Assembly: GCA_025458545.1 (NCBI GenBank) | Contig: JALOSH010000175.1 | Location: forward strand, 1-5,265 | Reading direction: 5' to 3' | DNA: 5,265 nucleotides | Source: Hydrogenophaga sp. | GTDB taxonomy: Bacteria; Pseudomonadota; Gammaproteobacteria; Burkholderiales; Burkholderiaceae | Part shown: piece after piece, positions 1-5,265 of the stretch | Position numbering within the stretch: the first letter of the stretch is position 1 | Layout: each line of letters starts with the position of its first letter | Position numbers and translations under genes: made by a program | The notes under the pieces: generated by a model | What the model was told of the DNA's origin: nothing | The model's database searches: none | The model's input: only the letters and a program-made list of their open reading frames with translations

Positions 1-1587
1 GTCGGTGGCCTGCGCACCGCGGGCACGCATGGCGGTGAACGCCTCGTGACCCGGGGTGTCGAGGAAGGACACCATGCCGCGTGGGGTTTCCACGTGGTAG
101 GCACCAATGTGCTGCGTGATGCCACCAGCTTCACCCGCCGCCACCTTGGCGCGGCGGATGTAGTCCAGCAGCGAGGTTTTGCCATGGTCCACGTGGCCCA
201 TGACCGTGACCACGGGTGCGCGCGGCAGCAGTTCGGCCTGTTGCTGAGCGCCCTCTTCTTCGGTGAAGGCCTCCGGGTCGTCCAGCGCCGCGATCACGGC
301 GGTGTGGCCCAGCTCTTCCACCACGATCATGGCGGTGTCCTGGTCCAGCGGCTGGTTGATGGTCACCATCTGACCCAGTTTCATCAGCTGCTTGATCACT
401 TCGGACGACTTCAGGCTCATCTTGTGCGCGAGCTCGGCCACCGTGATGGTCTCGGGCACATGCACTTCAATGACCTTGGCTTCGGTCGGCGCGACAAAGC
501 TGCTGGCCGAGCTGTCGCGGTCGTTGCGATCGCCGCGGCGACCACTGCCACCGCGCGGCCCACCGCGCCAGTTGGAGCGACCAGCCGAGGTGTCGCCACG
601 GGTCTTGATTTCTTTCTTCTTGGCCGCGTCGTCCTTCCAGGTCGACGACAGGTTTTCGGACTTGACCTCTTTCTTGCCCGGAGCCGAGCCAGCGGCAGCG
701 GCGCCAGCGGAAGCAGCAGGCTTGGCGCCCGGCGTACCGGCGGGTTTGTGCAGCGTGCCTTTGATGGCTTTGGCGTCTGGCGCGGGCTCGGGCTTCTTGG
801 CCACCATGGGCTTGGACGGGGCGGCCATCATGGCGCGGATGTTGGCCGCTTCCGATTCGGCCTTGCGGCGACGCTCCAGCAGGTCCTGGGCGCGCAGCTC
901 ATCGGCCTTCTTGACCTCGGCGTTCTTGTCGGCCAGCACCCGGGCGGCAGACTCGCGTTCGAGCGAAGCGGTGCGCGCCTTGGCCTGTTCGGCAATGCGC
1001 ACGGCGGCGCTGCCCTCGGCGTCCATCGCGAGTGGAGCGGCCGCTGCCGCTTCGCTGGCGGCGCGGGCAGCCGCTTCGGCATTGAGTCGGTCCTGCTCGG
1101 CCTGGGCCTGCCGGGCCTCCTCGGCTTCACGATCGCGCCGCTTCTGGGCCAGCTCTTCTTCCTGACGGCGCAGCAACTCGGCCTGGCGACGCGCGTCTTC
1201 CTCGCGGCGAGCAAGCTCGGCCTCATCGATCACCGGAGCGGCCGGGGCGCTGGCAGAGGGCTCGGCTTCGGGCACGATCACCTCGTCGTCGCGCTTCACA
1301 AAGGTGCGCTTCTTGCGCACCTCCACCTGGATCGTGCGCGCACGACCCGTGGCATCCGCCTGCTTGATCTCGCTGGTGGACTTCTTCACAAGCGTGATCT
1401 TCTTGCGCTCGCCGCCGGCCGTGCCGTGCGCGGCCTTGAGGTGACCGAGCAGCATCTGCTTGTCGGATTCGGACACCGGATCTTCCCCGGAGGTCTTGGG
1501 CACCCCGGACGCGGAGAGTTGCTCCAGCAACAGGGAGGTGGGCTTTTTCAGCTCGGCAGCCAGTTCGGCGACGGTGGTACTTGTCAT
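1..1587 (-). CDS. infB: Translation initiation factor IF-2, N-terminal 529 residues (3' end cut by window edge)
   Basis: IF2 is the cytoplasmic GTPase that places formyl-Met-tRNA on the 30S subunit and promotes 50S joining. The reading frame is open from an ATG at 1587 to base 1. Residues 1-50 ([20 protein letters not shown]) form the first IF2_N domain. Residues about 115-310 are a charged, Ala/Glu/Arg-rich helical linker. An Arg/Gly-rich patch lies near residues 338-356. A second IF2_N domain occupies about 376-430 ([20 protein letters not shown]). The GTPase domain then starts: G1 GHVDHGKT at 464-471, the switch I (G2) motif GITQHIG at 489-495, and G3 DTPGH at 510-514. The G4 motif, domain II and the fMet-tRNA-binding C-terminus lie outside the window. 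The G1 motif comes later than in E. coli IF2, so the linker is long, as is common in betaproteobacteria. The start is supported by GGAG 10 nt upstream and by the typical N-terminus. The gene follows nusA by 16 nt and is the third gene of the operon. Confidence 0.98.
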   Translation of the reverse strand, partial: MTSTTVAELAAELKKPTSLLLEQLSASGVPKTSGEDPVSESDKQMLLGHLKAAHGTAGGERKKITLVKKSTSEIKQADATGRARTIQVEVRKKRTFVKRDDEVIVPEAEPSASAPAAPVIDEAELARREEDARRQAELLRRQEEELAQKRRDREAEEARQAQAEQDRLNAEAAARAASEAAAAAPLAMDAEGSAAVRIAEQAKARTASLERESAARVLADKNAEVKKADELRAQDLLERRRKAESEAANIRAMMAAPSKPMVAKKPEPAPDAKAIKGTLHKPAGTPGAKPAASAGAAAAGSAPGKKEVKSENLSSTWKDDAAKKKEIKTRGDTSAGRSNWRGGPRGGSGRRGDRNDRDSSASSFVAPTEAKVIEVHVPETITVAELAHKMSLKSSEVIKQLMKLGQMVTINQPLDQDTAMIVVEELGHTAVIAALDDPEAFTEEEGAQQQAELLPRAPVVTVMGHVDHGKTSLLDYIRRAKVAAGEAGGITQHIGAYHVETPRGMVSFLDTPGHEAFTAMRARGAQATD

Positions 1588-1597
1588 AGGTTCTTTG

Positions 1598-1601
1598 CTC
1601 C
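1598..1601 (-). promoter_or_regulatory. Ribosome binding site of infB
   Basis: GGAG lies 10 nt before the infB ATG, inside the 16-nt gap after the nusA stop codon. It fixes the ATG at 1587 as the start. Because it sits just behind the nusA stop, ribosomes finishing nusA could help infB initiation, which is an inference. Confidence 0.75.
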
Positions 1602-1603
1602 GC

Positions 1604-3118
1604 TCAGGCCTCCGCGGTTCCGTTCGATGCAGGCGCTTCGTCGCTGGCGAACCAGTGCGCGCGGGCCCTCATGATCAGAGCCGTGGCCTCTTCAGGCGTC
1701 TGGCCGGTGATGTCGGTCAATTCGTCGGTGGCCAGGTCGGCCAGCTCGTCGCGGGTGTGGACCCCGCCGTCGGCCAGCTTGGCCACCAGGTCGAGGGTCA
1801 CGCCCTCCAGATCGCGCAGGTCTTGCGAAACCTCTTCGACGCTTTCTTCGCGGGCGATTTCCATTGTCAACAGCGCGTCCTTGGCACGGGCACGCAACTC
1901 GTTGACGGTGTCCTCGTCGAAGGACTCGATCTCCAGCATTTCCTGCAGCGGCACATAGGCCACCTCTTCCAGGCTGGTGAAACCCTCTTCGATCAGGATG
2001 TCGGCGATCTCCTGGTCCACGTCGAGCTTGGCCATGAACAGCTTGCGGATGCCATCGGCCTCATCGGCCTGCTTCTGCGCCGACTCGTCGGCGGTCATGA
2101 TGTTGATGCGCCAGCCGGTCAGCTCGGATGCCAGGCGCACGTTCTGGCCTCCGCGGCCAATGGCGATGGCGAGGTTTTCCTCGTCCACCACCACGTCCAT
2201 GGCGTGGCGCTCCTCGTCGACCACGATCGACACCACGTTGGCGGGTGCCAGCGCACCGATGACGAACTGCGCCGGATCTTCGGACCACAGCACAATGTCC
2301 ACCCGCTCGCCAGCCAGCTCGTTGGTCACGCCGTTGACGCGGGAGCCGCGCACACCGACGCAGGTGCCAATGGGGTCGATGCGCTTGTCGTGCGACTGAA
2401 CGGCGATCTTGGCGCGCGAACCGGCGTCGCGGGCGCAGGTTTTGATCTCCAGCAGGCCTTGTTCGATCTCGGGCACTTCCTGGCGGAACAGCTCGATCAT
2501 GAAGGCTGGCGCCGAGCGCGACAGGATGATCGGAGCGCCGCGCAATGTCAGGTCCACGTCCATGATCATGGCGCGCACGCGGTCGCCGGTGCGGAAGTTC
2601 TCCTTGGGGATCATCTCGCCACGCTTCAGACGGCCTTCGACCCGCCCGCTTTCGACGATCAGATCGCCCTTGTCCATGCGCTTGACGGTCCCGACAAAAA
2701 TTTTGTCGCCACGGCTCATGAAGTCGTTGAGCAGCATTTCGCGCTCGGCGTCACGGATCTTCTGCAGGATCACCTGCTTGGCGGCCATGGCGCCGATGCG
2801 GCCAATGGGCACGCTCTCCACCGGCTTCTCGATGAAGTCGCCTTCCTCGATGTCGGCGATTTCGTCGCGGGCATCGGTCAGCAGCTCTTCAGCGTCCGGG
2901 TTTTGCAGGCCCGCTTCGTCGGGCACCACCAGCCAGCGGCGGAAGGTCTCGTAGGAGCCGCTGTCCGGGTCCATGGCCACGCGGATGTCCACATCGCCTT
3001 TGTAGAGTTTTTTGGTGGCCGAGGCCAGCGCCAGTTCCACAGCGCCCAGCACCACATCGCGCTCGACGTTTTTCTCACGCGAGATCGCATCGATCAGCAT
3101 CAACATTTCGCGGTTCAT
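1604..3118 (-). CDS. nusA: Transcription termination/antitermination protein NusA
   Basis: NusA binds RNA polymerase and nascent RNA; it stimulates pausing and intrinsic termination and takes part in rRNA antitermination. The protein is 504 residues, close to the 495 of E. coli, and complete. The RNAP-binding N-terminal domain spans about 1-130 ([27 protein letters not shown] at 57-65). An S1 domain spans about 135-200. KH1 carries the loop GVRG at 255-258 within the conserved [18 protein letters not shown]2 carries GRGG at 321-324 followed by [12 protein letters not shown]. Two acidic helix-hairpin-helix repeats follow: AR1 about 365-418 and AR2 about 437-490. The E. coli AR2 contacts the RNAP alpha C-terminal domain, and in lambda-type systems AR1 binds N. 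Having both AR repeats is the proteobacterial form; Gram-positive NusA lacks them. The start is supported by the AGGTG site and the canonical N-terminus. rimP ends 70 nt upstream and infB starts 16 nt downstream. I saw no convincing promoter in the 70-nt gap. Confidence 0.99.
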   Translation of the reverse strand: MNREMLMLIDAISREKNVERDVVLGAVELALASATKKLYKGDVDIRVAMDPDSGSYETFRRWLVVPDEAGLQNPDAEELLTDARDEIADIEEGDFIEKPVESVPIGRIGAMAAKQVILQKIRDAEREMLLNDFMSRGDKIFVGTVKRMDKGDLIVESGRVEGRLKRGEMIPKENFRTGDRVRAMIMDVDLTLRGAPIILSRSAPAFMIELFRQEVPEIEQGLLEIKTCARDAGSRAKIAVQSHDKRIDPIGTCVGVRGSRVNGVTNELAGERVDIVLWSEDPAQFVIGALAPANVVSIVVDEERHAMDVVVDEENLAIAIGRGGQNVRLASELTGWRINIMTADESAQKQADEADGIRKLFMAKLDVDQEIADILIEEGFTSLEEVAYVPLQEMLEIESFDEDTVNELRARAKDALLTMEIAREESVEEVSQDLRDLEGVTLDLVAKLADGGVHTRDELADLATDELTDITGQTPEEATALIMRARAHWFASDEAPASNGTAEA

Positions 3119-3128
3119 TTCACTCGCC

Positions 3129-3133
3129 CACCT
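3129..3133 (-). promoter_or_regulatory. Ribosome binding site of nusA
   Basis: AGGTG, within the purine-rich run GGAAAGGTGGG, lies 10 nt before the nusA ATG and matches the 3' half of the Shine-Dalgarno consensus (AAGGAGGTG). It is stronger than the site in front of rimP and supports the start at 3118. Confidence 0.7.
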
Positions 3134-3188
3134 TTCCGAATTCTTTTCTCAAAGTCAAACAATGGAATACCTGCAGGGTCCAGCGCGG

Positions 3189-3776
3189 TCACACCGCACC
3201 CGACCCGGCCGCCTGGCGGCCTTTGAAATTCACGATCGGCGCCAACCTGGCCTGCTGGATGTCTGCCAGCACAAAGCTCAGGGCCTGCAGAGGCGCCGGG
3301 ACGCGCTTTTTGCTCACCCGCTGACCCGGCTTGGGTTCTGGCTCGTCGCTCCAGACCAGCTGCCACATGACACCGTCGGCGGCACGCTCCAGCGTGCCGC
3401 GAAACTTTTTCCGGTTGGCCGACACCGCGGAACCGGTGGCGCCGATCGGCGCCTTGAGGGTCAGGTCAATCACCTGGCCCTCGAATCGGGCAAAGTCCGC
3501 CTCGTTGCGCAGCGGCCGATCTATGCCGGGCGAACCCACTTCCAGGCGGCGGTACTCAAGCCCTTCGACTTCCAGCAGGTAATGCAGCTGGCGCGTCACC
3601 TTTTCACAATCTTCCACCGTCACATACCGCTCTTCGCCAGGGGTCTGGCCTTCTGCGGGCGGCTGCCAGGGCCAGTCAATCGTGACCCGCAACAAACCAC
3701 CGGCGGAGCGCTCAAGGTCCACCAGGTCATAACCCAGTCCGGAGACGGTTTGTGTGACGGTGTCTTGCCAGGCCAT
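3189..3776 (-). CDS. rimP: Ribosome maturation factor RimP
   Basis: RimP is a cytoplasmic assembly factor that binds free 30S subunits and is needed for efficient 30S maturation. The product is 195 residues, longer than E. coli RimP (about 150). The N-terminal alpha/beta domain covers about 1-88 (VSGLGYDLVDLERSAGGLLR, VTVEDCEKVTRQLHYLLEVE) and ends in the family hallmark LEVGSPGIDRPL at 78-89. The C-terminal SH3-like domain covers about 90-185 (ADIQQARLAPIVNFK near the end). The extra length sits in two inserts: a Pro/Gly-rich loop at about 36-50 and a Lys/Pro-rich segment at about 143-163. Similar inserts are usual in Burkholderiales RimP as I know the family. The frame stays open for 34 more codons upstream, but that stretch runs through the leader hairpin and matches nothing in the family, so the ATG in MAWQDTVTQTV is chosen. 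Its Shine-Dalgarno is poor: the nearest AAGG is 15 nt away. It is the first gene of the rimP-nusA-infB operon. Confidence 0.97.
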   Translation of the reverse strand: MAWQDTVTQTVSGLGYDLVDLERSAGGLLRVTIDWPWQPPAEGQTPGEERYVTVEDCEKVTRQLHYLLEVEGLEYRRLEVGSPGIDRPLRNEADFARFEGQVIDLTLKAPIGATGSAVSANRKKFRGTLERAADGVMWQLVWSDEPEPKPGQRVSKKRVPAPLQALSFVLADIQQARLAPIVNFKGRQAAGSGAV

Positions 3777-3828
3777 CGTGTGAAGTATTTGCCTTGTGAA
3801 ATAAGTCGGGTTGCAAAAGCGTTCGGCC

Positions 3829-3861
3829 AAAAAAAATGGGCCGGTAGTTACCCGCCCATTT
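3829..3861 (-). terminator. Intrinsic terminator hairpin in the rimP leader (candidate attenuator)
   Basis: Read on the minus strand, AAATGGGC (3861-3854) pairs perfectly with GCCCATTT (3841-3834). Inside the stem, after one G-G mismatch, GGT pairs with ACC around an AACT loop. The stem is followed by eight uninterrupted T residues (3836-3829). On the plus strand the hairpin is followed by only three T, so the element acts on minus-strand transcription. It lies 65 nt past the DUF2788 stop codon and 52 nt before the rimP start. It can end the DUF2189-DUF2788 transcript, but it is also downstream of the best rimP promoter, so rimP-nusA-infB transcription must read through it. Confidence 0.85.
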
Positions 3862-3876
3862 GGTCGTGAAGCTCGC

Positions 3877-3906
3877 ATTGTAACGCCTGACCACCCTTGT
3901 TTGCAA
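3877..3906 (-). promoter_or_regulatory. Sigma70-type promoter of rimP-nusA-infB
   Basis: On the minus strand, TTGCAA (3906-3901) is followed after 18 bp by TACAAT (3882-3877), a one-mismatch -10 box. Transcription would start near 3872-3867, only a few bases before the terminator hairpin. The stretch between the hairpin and rimP (3828-3777) offers no comparable -35/-10 pair; its best is TTGCAA with GCAAAT. No metY-type initiator tRNA gene precedes rimP here, unlike in E. coli. The site is called by consensus match only. Confidence 0.65.
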
Positions 3907-3926
3907 GATTCAGGCCGACAAAAAGC

Positions 3927-4148
3927 TCAAATGCCCAACACCCATTGGATGAGGTTTTTGGCCAGGAACCCCAACATGCCAAACGAGAGCACCAGGAACA
4001 GCATGAAGGTGCCGAACTTGCCCGCCTTGGACTCCCGGGCGAGGTTCAGCACAATGAACAACATGTACAGGATGAACGCGCCGACTCCGAAGGTGAGCCC
4101 GAACTGGGCAATCTGACCCTCGGTGTAGCCCAAAATGGTGTTTTGCAT
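3927..4148 (-). CDS. Small DUF2788 family membrane protein
   Basis: This complete 73-residue protein resembles the DUF2788 family of small proteobacterial membrane proteins, whose function is unknown. Two hydrophobic helices are predicted at about 16-37 and 46-70. Between them is a short basic loop, NLARESKAGKFGT (35-47), and the helix after it (FMLFLVLSFGMLGFLAKNLI) fits the family pattern of an SKAGRFGT-like loop before the second helix. There is no signal peptide cleavage site; both helices look like anchors in the inner membrane. The ATG at 4148 lies 17 nt after the DUF2189 stop codon and has no good Shine-Dalgarno, so translational coupling to the gene before it is likely. The frame is open further upstream, but that part overlaps the DUF2189 gene in another frame and is not used. 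The family call rests on recognition of the loop and second helix. Confidence 0.88.
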   Translation of the reverse strand: MQNTILGYTEGQIAQFGLTFGVGAFILYMLFIVLNLARESKAGKFGTFMLFLVLSFGMLGFLAKNLIQWVLGI

Positions 4149-4165
4149 GGCGGGCGGGCTCGGCT

Positions 4166-4963
4166 TCAGCGGACCACCTTGTAGGGCGATCGGGCGGTCA
4201 GCTCCTGGTAGGCGTGCCAACTGGCATGGGCCAACCAGGGAACGATGACGATCAGGCCGAGCAGGGCCGTCAACATGCCGACCGCCGACAGCACCGCCAG
4301 GACCAAGGCCCACAAGGCCATCACGGCGGGTTCACTGGCCACGCAGCGCCAGCTCTCACCCACGGCGGTGCTGACCGGCACCGGGGTGTCCACCAGCATG
4401 GGAATGGCCATCACGCTGGACGCAAAAATGGGTGCCGCCAGCAAGGCGCCCATCAGCAACCAGACCTCGAACAAGCCCAGTTCTTGCTGCAGCACCACGC
4501 TGCGCAGAAAGTCCAGGGGTTTCTCGATCGGTTCCGGCGACATCAGGGTGATGAGTCCGGCCGAGGTCAGCACCCAGCCGGTGCCGGCCAGGCCGAGCAA
4601 CAGGCCAAAACGCACCAGCCGACCATCGCCCGAGCGCCACAAGGCGATCACGTCGCGCAAGCCCGCCGCCCGACCGGCGGCATTTTCTCGGCTGATGTGG
4701 TACAGCCCCGTGGCCAGAATCGGCGCCACGATCAGAAACCCGGAGAAGGCGCCGGCCAACATCCAGAAGCGGTCGTGCGCCACCCAGAGCAACAGCCAGC
4801 CAAACGCGGCCAGCAGCAGCCCGTGCAACAGCCCTGGTTTGGGATTGCGCCGCAGGTCGGACCAGCCCAGTGCCAGCCAGCGCAGGGGGGACATCAGGTT
4901 CACGGATGTGGCGGCAGGGTTCAAGGGCGGTATGGGGCGGTTGGTAGATCGGGTGTCCAGCAC
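4166..4963 (-). CDS. DUF2189 family integral membrane protein
   Basis: This is a polytopic inner-membrane protein of 265 residues from the GTG at 4963. It resembles the DUF2189 family, whose function is not known. Family-like blocks are SPLRWLALGWSDLRRNPKPG (25-44), the second-helix stretch AGAFSGFLIVAPILATGLY (70-88) and, near the end, VPWLAHASWHAYQEL (241-255). Hydrophobic segments lie at about 45-62, 67-88, 117-139, 164-187 and 213-245; the last is long enough for two helices, giving about six in total. A hydrophilic stretch at 90-116 and a loop around 141-160 separate them. There are no catalytic motifs I recognise. The start is uncertain: GTG 4963 has no clear ribosome binding site, and GTG 4903 or ATG 4894 just before the conserved SPLRWL are alternatives. 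The regulated-looking promoter ends about 26 nt before GTG 4963, which fits the longer form. The DUF2788 gene follows after 17 nt. Confidence 0.9.
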   Translation of the reverse strand: MLDTRSTNRPIPPLNPAATSVNLMSPLRWLALGWSDLRRNPKPGLLHGLLLAAFGWLLLWVAHDRFWMLAGAFSGFLIVAPILATGLYHISRENAAGRAAGLRDVIALWRSGDGRLVRFGLLLGLAGTGWVLTSAGLITLMSPEPIEKPLDFLRSVVLQQELGLFEVWLLMGALLAAPIFASSVMAIPMLVDTPVPVSTAVGESWRCVASEPAVMALWALVLAVLSAVGMLTALLGLIVIVPWLAHASWHAYQELTARSPYKVVR

Positions 4964-4995
4964 ACATCGGGCGCGGTAACCACAACGGACGCTGG

Positions 4996-5001
4996 TTTAT
5001 A
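4996..5001 (-). promoter_or_regulatory. -10 box of the DUF2189-DUF2788 promoter
   Basis: TATAAA on the minus strand matches the sigma70 -10 consensus at five of six positions and is an AT-rich island in GC-rich surroundings. There is no -35 hexamer 16-18 bp upstream; that space is filled with GC-rich sequence. Instead a 5-4-5 palindrome ends exactly 22 bp upstream, which points to an activator-dependent promoter. Transcription would start near 4990-4989. Confidence 0.6.
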
Positions 5002-5023
5002 GCCGCTGGGTCGGCCGCGGCGG

Positions 5024-5037
5024 TTGACCCATGTCAA
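5024..5037 (-). promoter_or_regulatory. FNR/CRP-family operator (5-4-5 palindrome)
   Basis: The minus-strand sequence is TTGACATGGGTCAA, a perfect palindrome of TTGAC and GTCAA around a 4-bp spacer. The FNR consensus is TTGAT-N4-ATCAA, so each half differs at one base only, and TTGAC half-sites are accepted by several FNR/DNR-like regulators. Counting from the predicted start at 4989, the palindrome is centred at -41.5, the standard class II activating position. It lies downstream of the ABC gene stop and upstream of the DUF2189 gene. The exact regulator is not identifiable here. Confidence 0.6.
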
Positions 5038-5054
5038 GCGCACCCGACACCCCG

Positions 5055-5102
5055 GCCACCGCCCGATGCGAGACGGTGCAAAGCGTCACGGCGGGCGGTG
5101 GC
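5055..5102 (-). terminator. Long stem-loop after the ABC transporter gene (possible terminator or 3' mRNA-protecting structure)
   Basis: GCCACCGCCCG (5102-5092 on the minus strand) and CGGGCGGTGGC (5065-5055) form a perfect 11-bp GC-rich stem around a 26-nt loop, starting 8 nt after the ABC gene stop codon. The loop can form a small inner GACG/CGTC stem. No T-run follows, so it is not a canonical intrinsic terminator. It may act with Rho or protect the mRNA 3' end. The stem is certain; its role is inferred. Confidence 0.5.
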
Positions 5103-5110
5103 TGTGCGGT

Positions 5111-5265
5111 TCAAAGCACGGCCCGGACCAACTGCTGGGTGTAAGGGTGCTGAGGCTCCTCCAGCACCTGGAGCGCAGGGCCGGCCTCGACGATCTCGCC
5201 GTCTTTCATCACCAGCAACTCGTGCGCCATGGCGCGGATCACGTCCACGTCGTGCGTGATCAGCA
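5111..5265 (-). CDS. ABC transporter ATP-binding protein, C-terminal 50 residues (5' end beyond the window), peptide/YejF-like
   Basis: Only the end of the gene is present: 50 codons and a TGA stop, open to the window edge with no start codon. The visible part begins at the H-loop (LITHDVDVIRAMAHELLVMK), whose His belongs to the ATPase switch, and continues with the usual KDGEIVEAG strand. It ends in EEPQHPYTQQLVRAVL, which carries the HPYT motif typical of oligopeptide/dipeptide-class importer ATPases. Those proteins (DppD, OppD, DppF) usually extend well past HPYT, with a Cys-containing tail. Here the chain stops ten residues after HPY, as in YejF-type double ATPases of microcin C/peptide importers. 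YejF-like is therefore preferred, but the Walker motifs and the rest of the cassette are outside the window. A stem-loop follows the stop, and the next gene has its own predicted promoter. Confidence 0.92.
   Translation of the reverse strand, partial: LITHDVDVIRAMAHELLVMKDGEIVEAGPALQVLEEPQHPYTQQLVRAVL

Noticed and set aside
46..1674. 542-codon open frame on the plus strand opposite infB
   Set aside because: It is antisense to a clear infB gene. Its His/Gly/Leu/Arg-rich composition is what high-GC codon use produces on the opposite strand, and no domain is recognisable.
3119..3188. Possible internal promoter between rimP and nusA (TTTGACTTTGAG stretch)
   Set aside because: TTGACT is present but no acceptable -10 box lies 16-18 bp downstream, where the purine-rich nusA ribosome binding site region is found instead.
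1460..3226. 588-codon open frame on the plus strand opposite nusA
   Set aside because: It covers nusA in antisense, has a His/Asp/Val/Gly-rich composition typical of shadow frames, and shows no family motif. nusA with all its domains explains the region.
3777..3878. 34-codon upstream extension of rimP
   Set aside because: It would begin within the -10 box and run through the terminator hairpin; the extra residues do not resemble RimP, whose normal N-terminus begins at MAWQDTV.
4356..4985. 209-codon minus-strand frame overlapping the DUF2189 gene
   Set aside because: It is an alternative frame within the same region, Arg/Gly/Pro-rich and without membrane segments or known motifs.
4214..5002. 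Long plus-strand frames (262 and 244 codons) opposite the DUF2189 gene
   Set aside because: Both are Gln/Gly/His- or Ser/Arg/Ala-rich antisense shadows of a membrane protein gene; the minus-strand frame has proper transmembrane segments and family motifs.
5008..5030. Imperfect GC-rich hairpin (GGGTC...GACCC) between the FNR-type palindrome and the -10 box
   Set aside because: It overlaps the operator, folds well only on the plus strand with G-T pairs, and would not be in the DUF2189 transcript. It is probably a by-product of GC-rich sequence.
5032..5037. TTGACA as a standard -35 box for the TATAAA at 4996-5001
   Set aside because: The hexamer is perfect, but the spacer to TATAAA would be 30 bp, far too long for sigma70. 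It is better read as half of the 14-bp palindrome.

Overview
The window is GC-rich bacterial chromosome. All its convincing genes lie on the minus strand, so gene order below follows transcription, from high to low coordinates. The RimP, NusA and IF2 sequences, the DUF2189 and DUF2788 membrane proteins and the high-GC codon use suggest a betaproteobacterium of the Burkholderiales, most likely Comamonadaceae-like. This placement is by protein resemblance only; no phylogeny was run.

Layout: (1) 5265-5111, the last 50 codons of an ABC-transporter ATPase of the peptide/YejF type, followed by a long perfect stem-loop. (2) 5037-4989, a likely regulated promoter: a perfect 5-4-5 palindrome of the FNR/CRP family placed exactly 22 bp upstream of a TATAAA -10 box, which is class II activator geometry. 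(3) 4963-3927, two small membrane-protein genes, a six-helix DUF2189 protein and a 73-residue DUF2788 protein, 17 nt apart and probably co-transcribed. (4) 3906-3829, a sigma70-type promoter followed immediately by an intrinsic terminator hairpin. (5) 3776-1, the conserved rimP-nusA-infB operon, with infB running off the window after its G3 motif.

The operon joins transcription and translation. RimP matures the 30S subunit, NusA controls RNA polymerase pausing, termination and antitermination, and IF2 brings initiator tRNA to the ribosome. The terminator between the operon promoter and rimP suggests attenuation, and NusA itself is a plausible effector. The window contains no tRNA, rRNA, insertion sequence, CRISPR array or prophage gene. 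It is mostly core genome; the most interesting parts are the two regulatory intervals, not a new gene system. There is no stretch over 300 bases without a gene.
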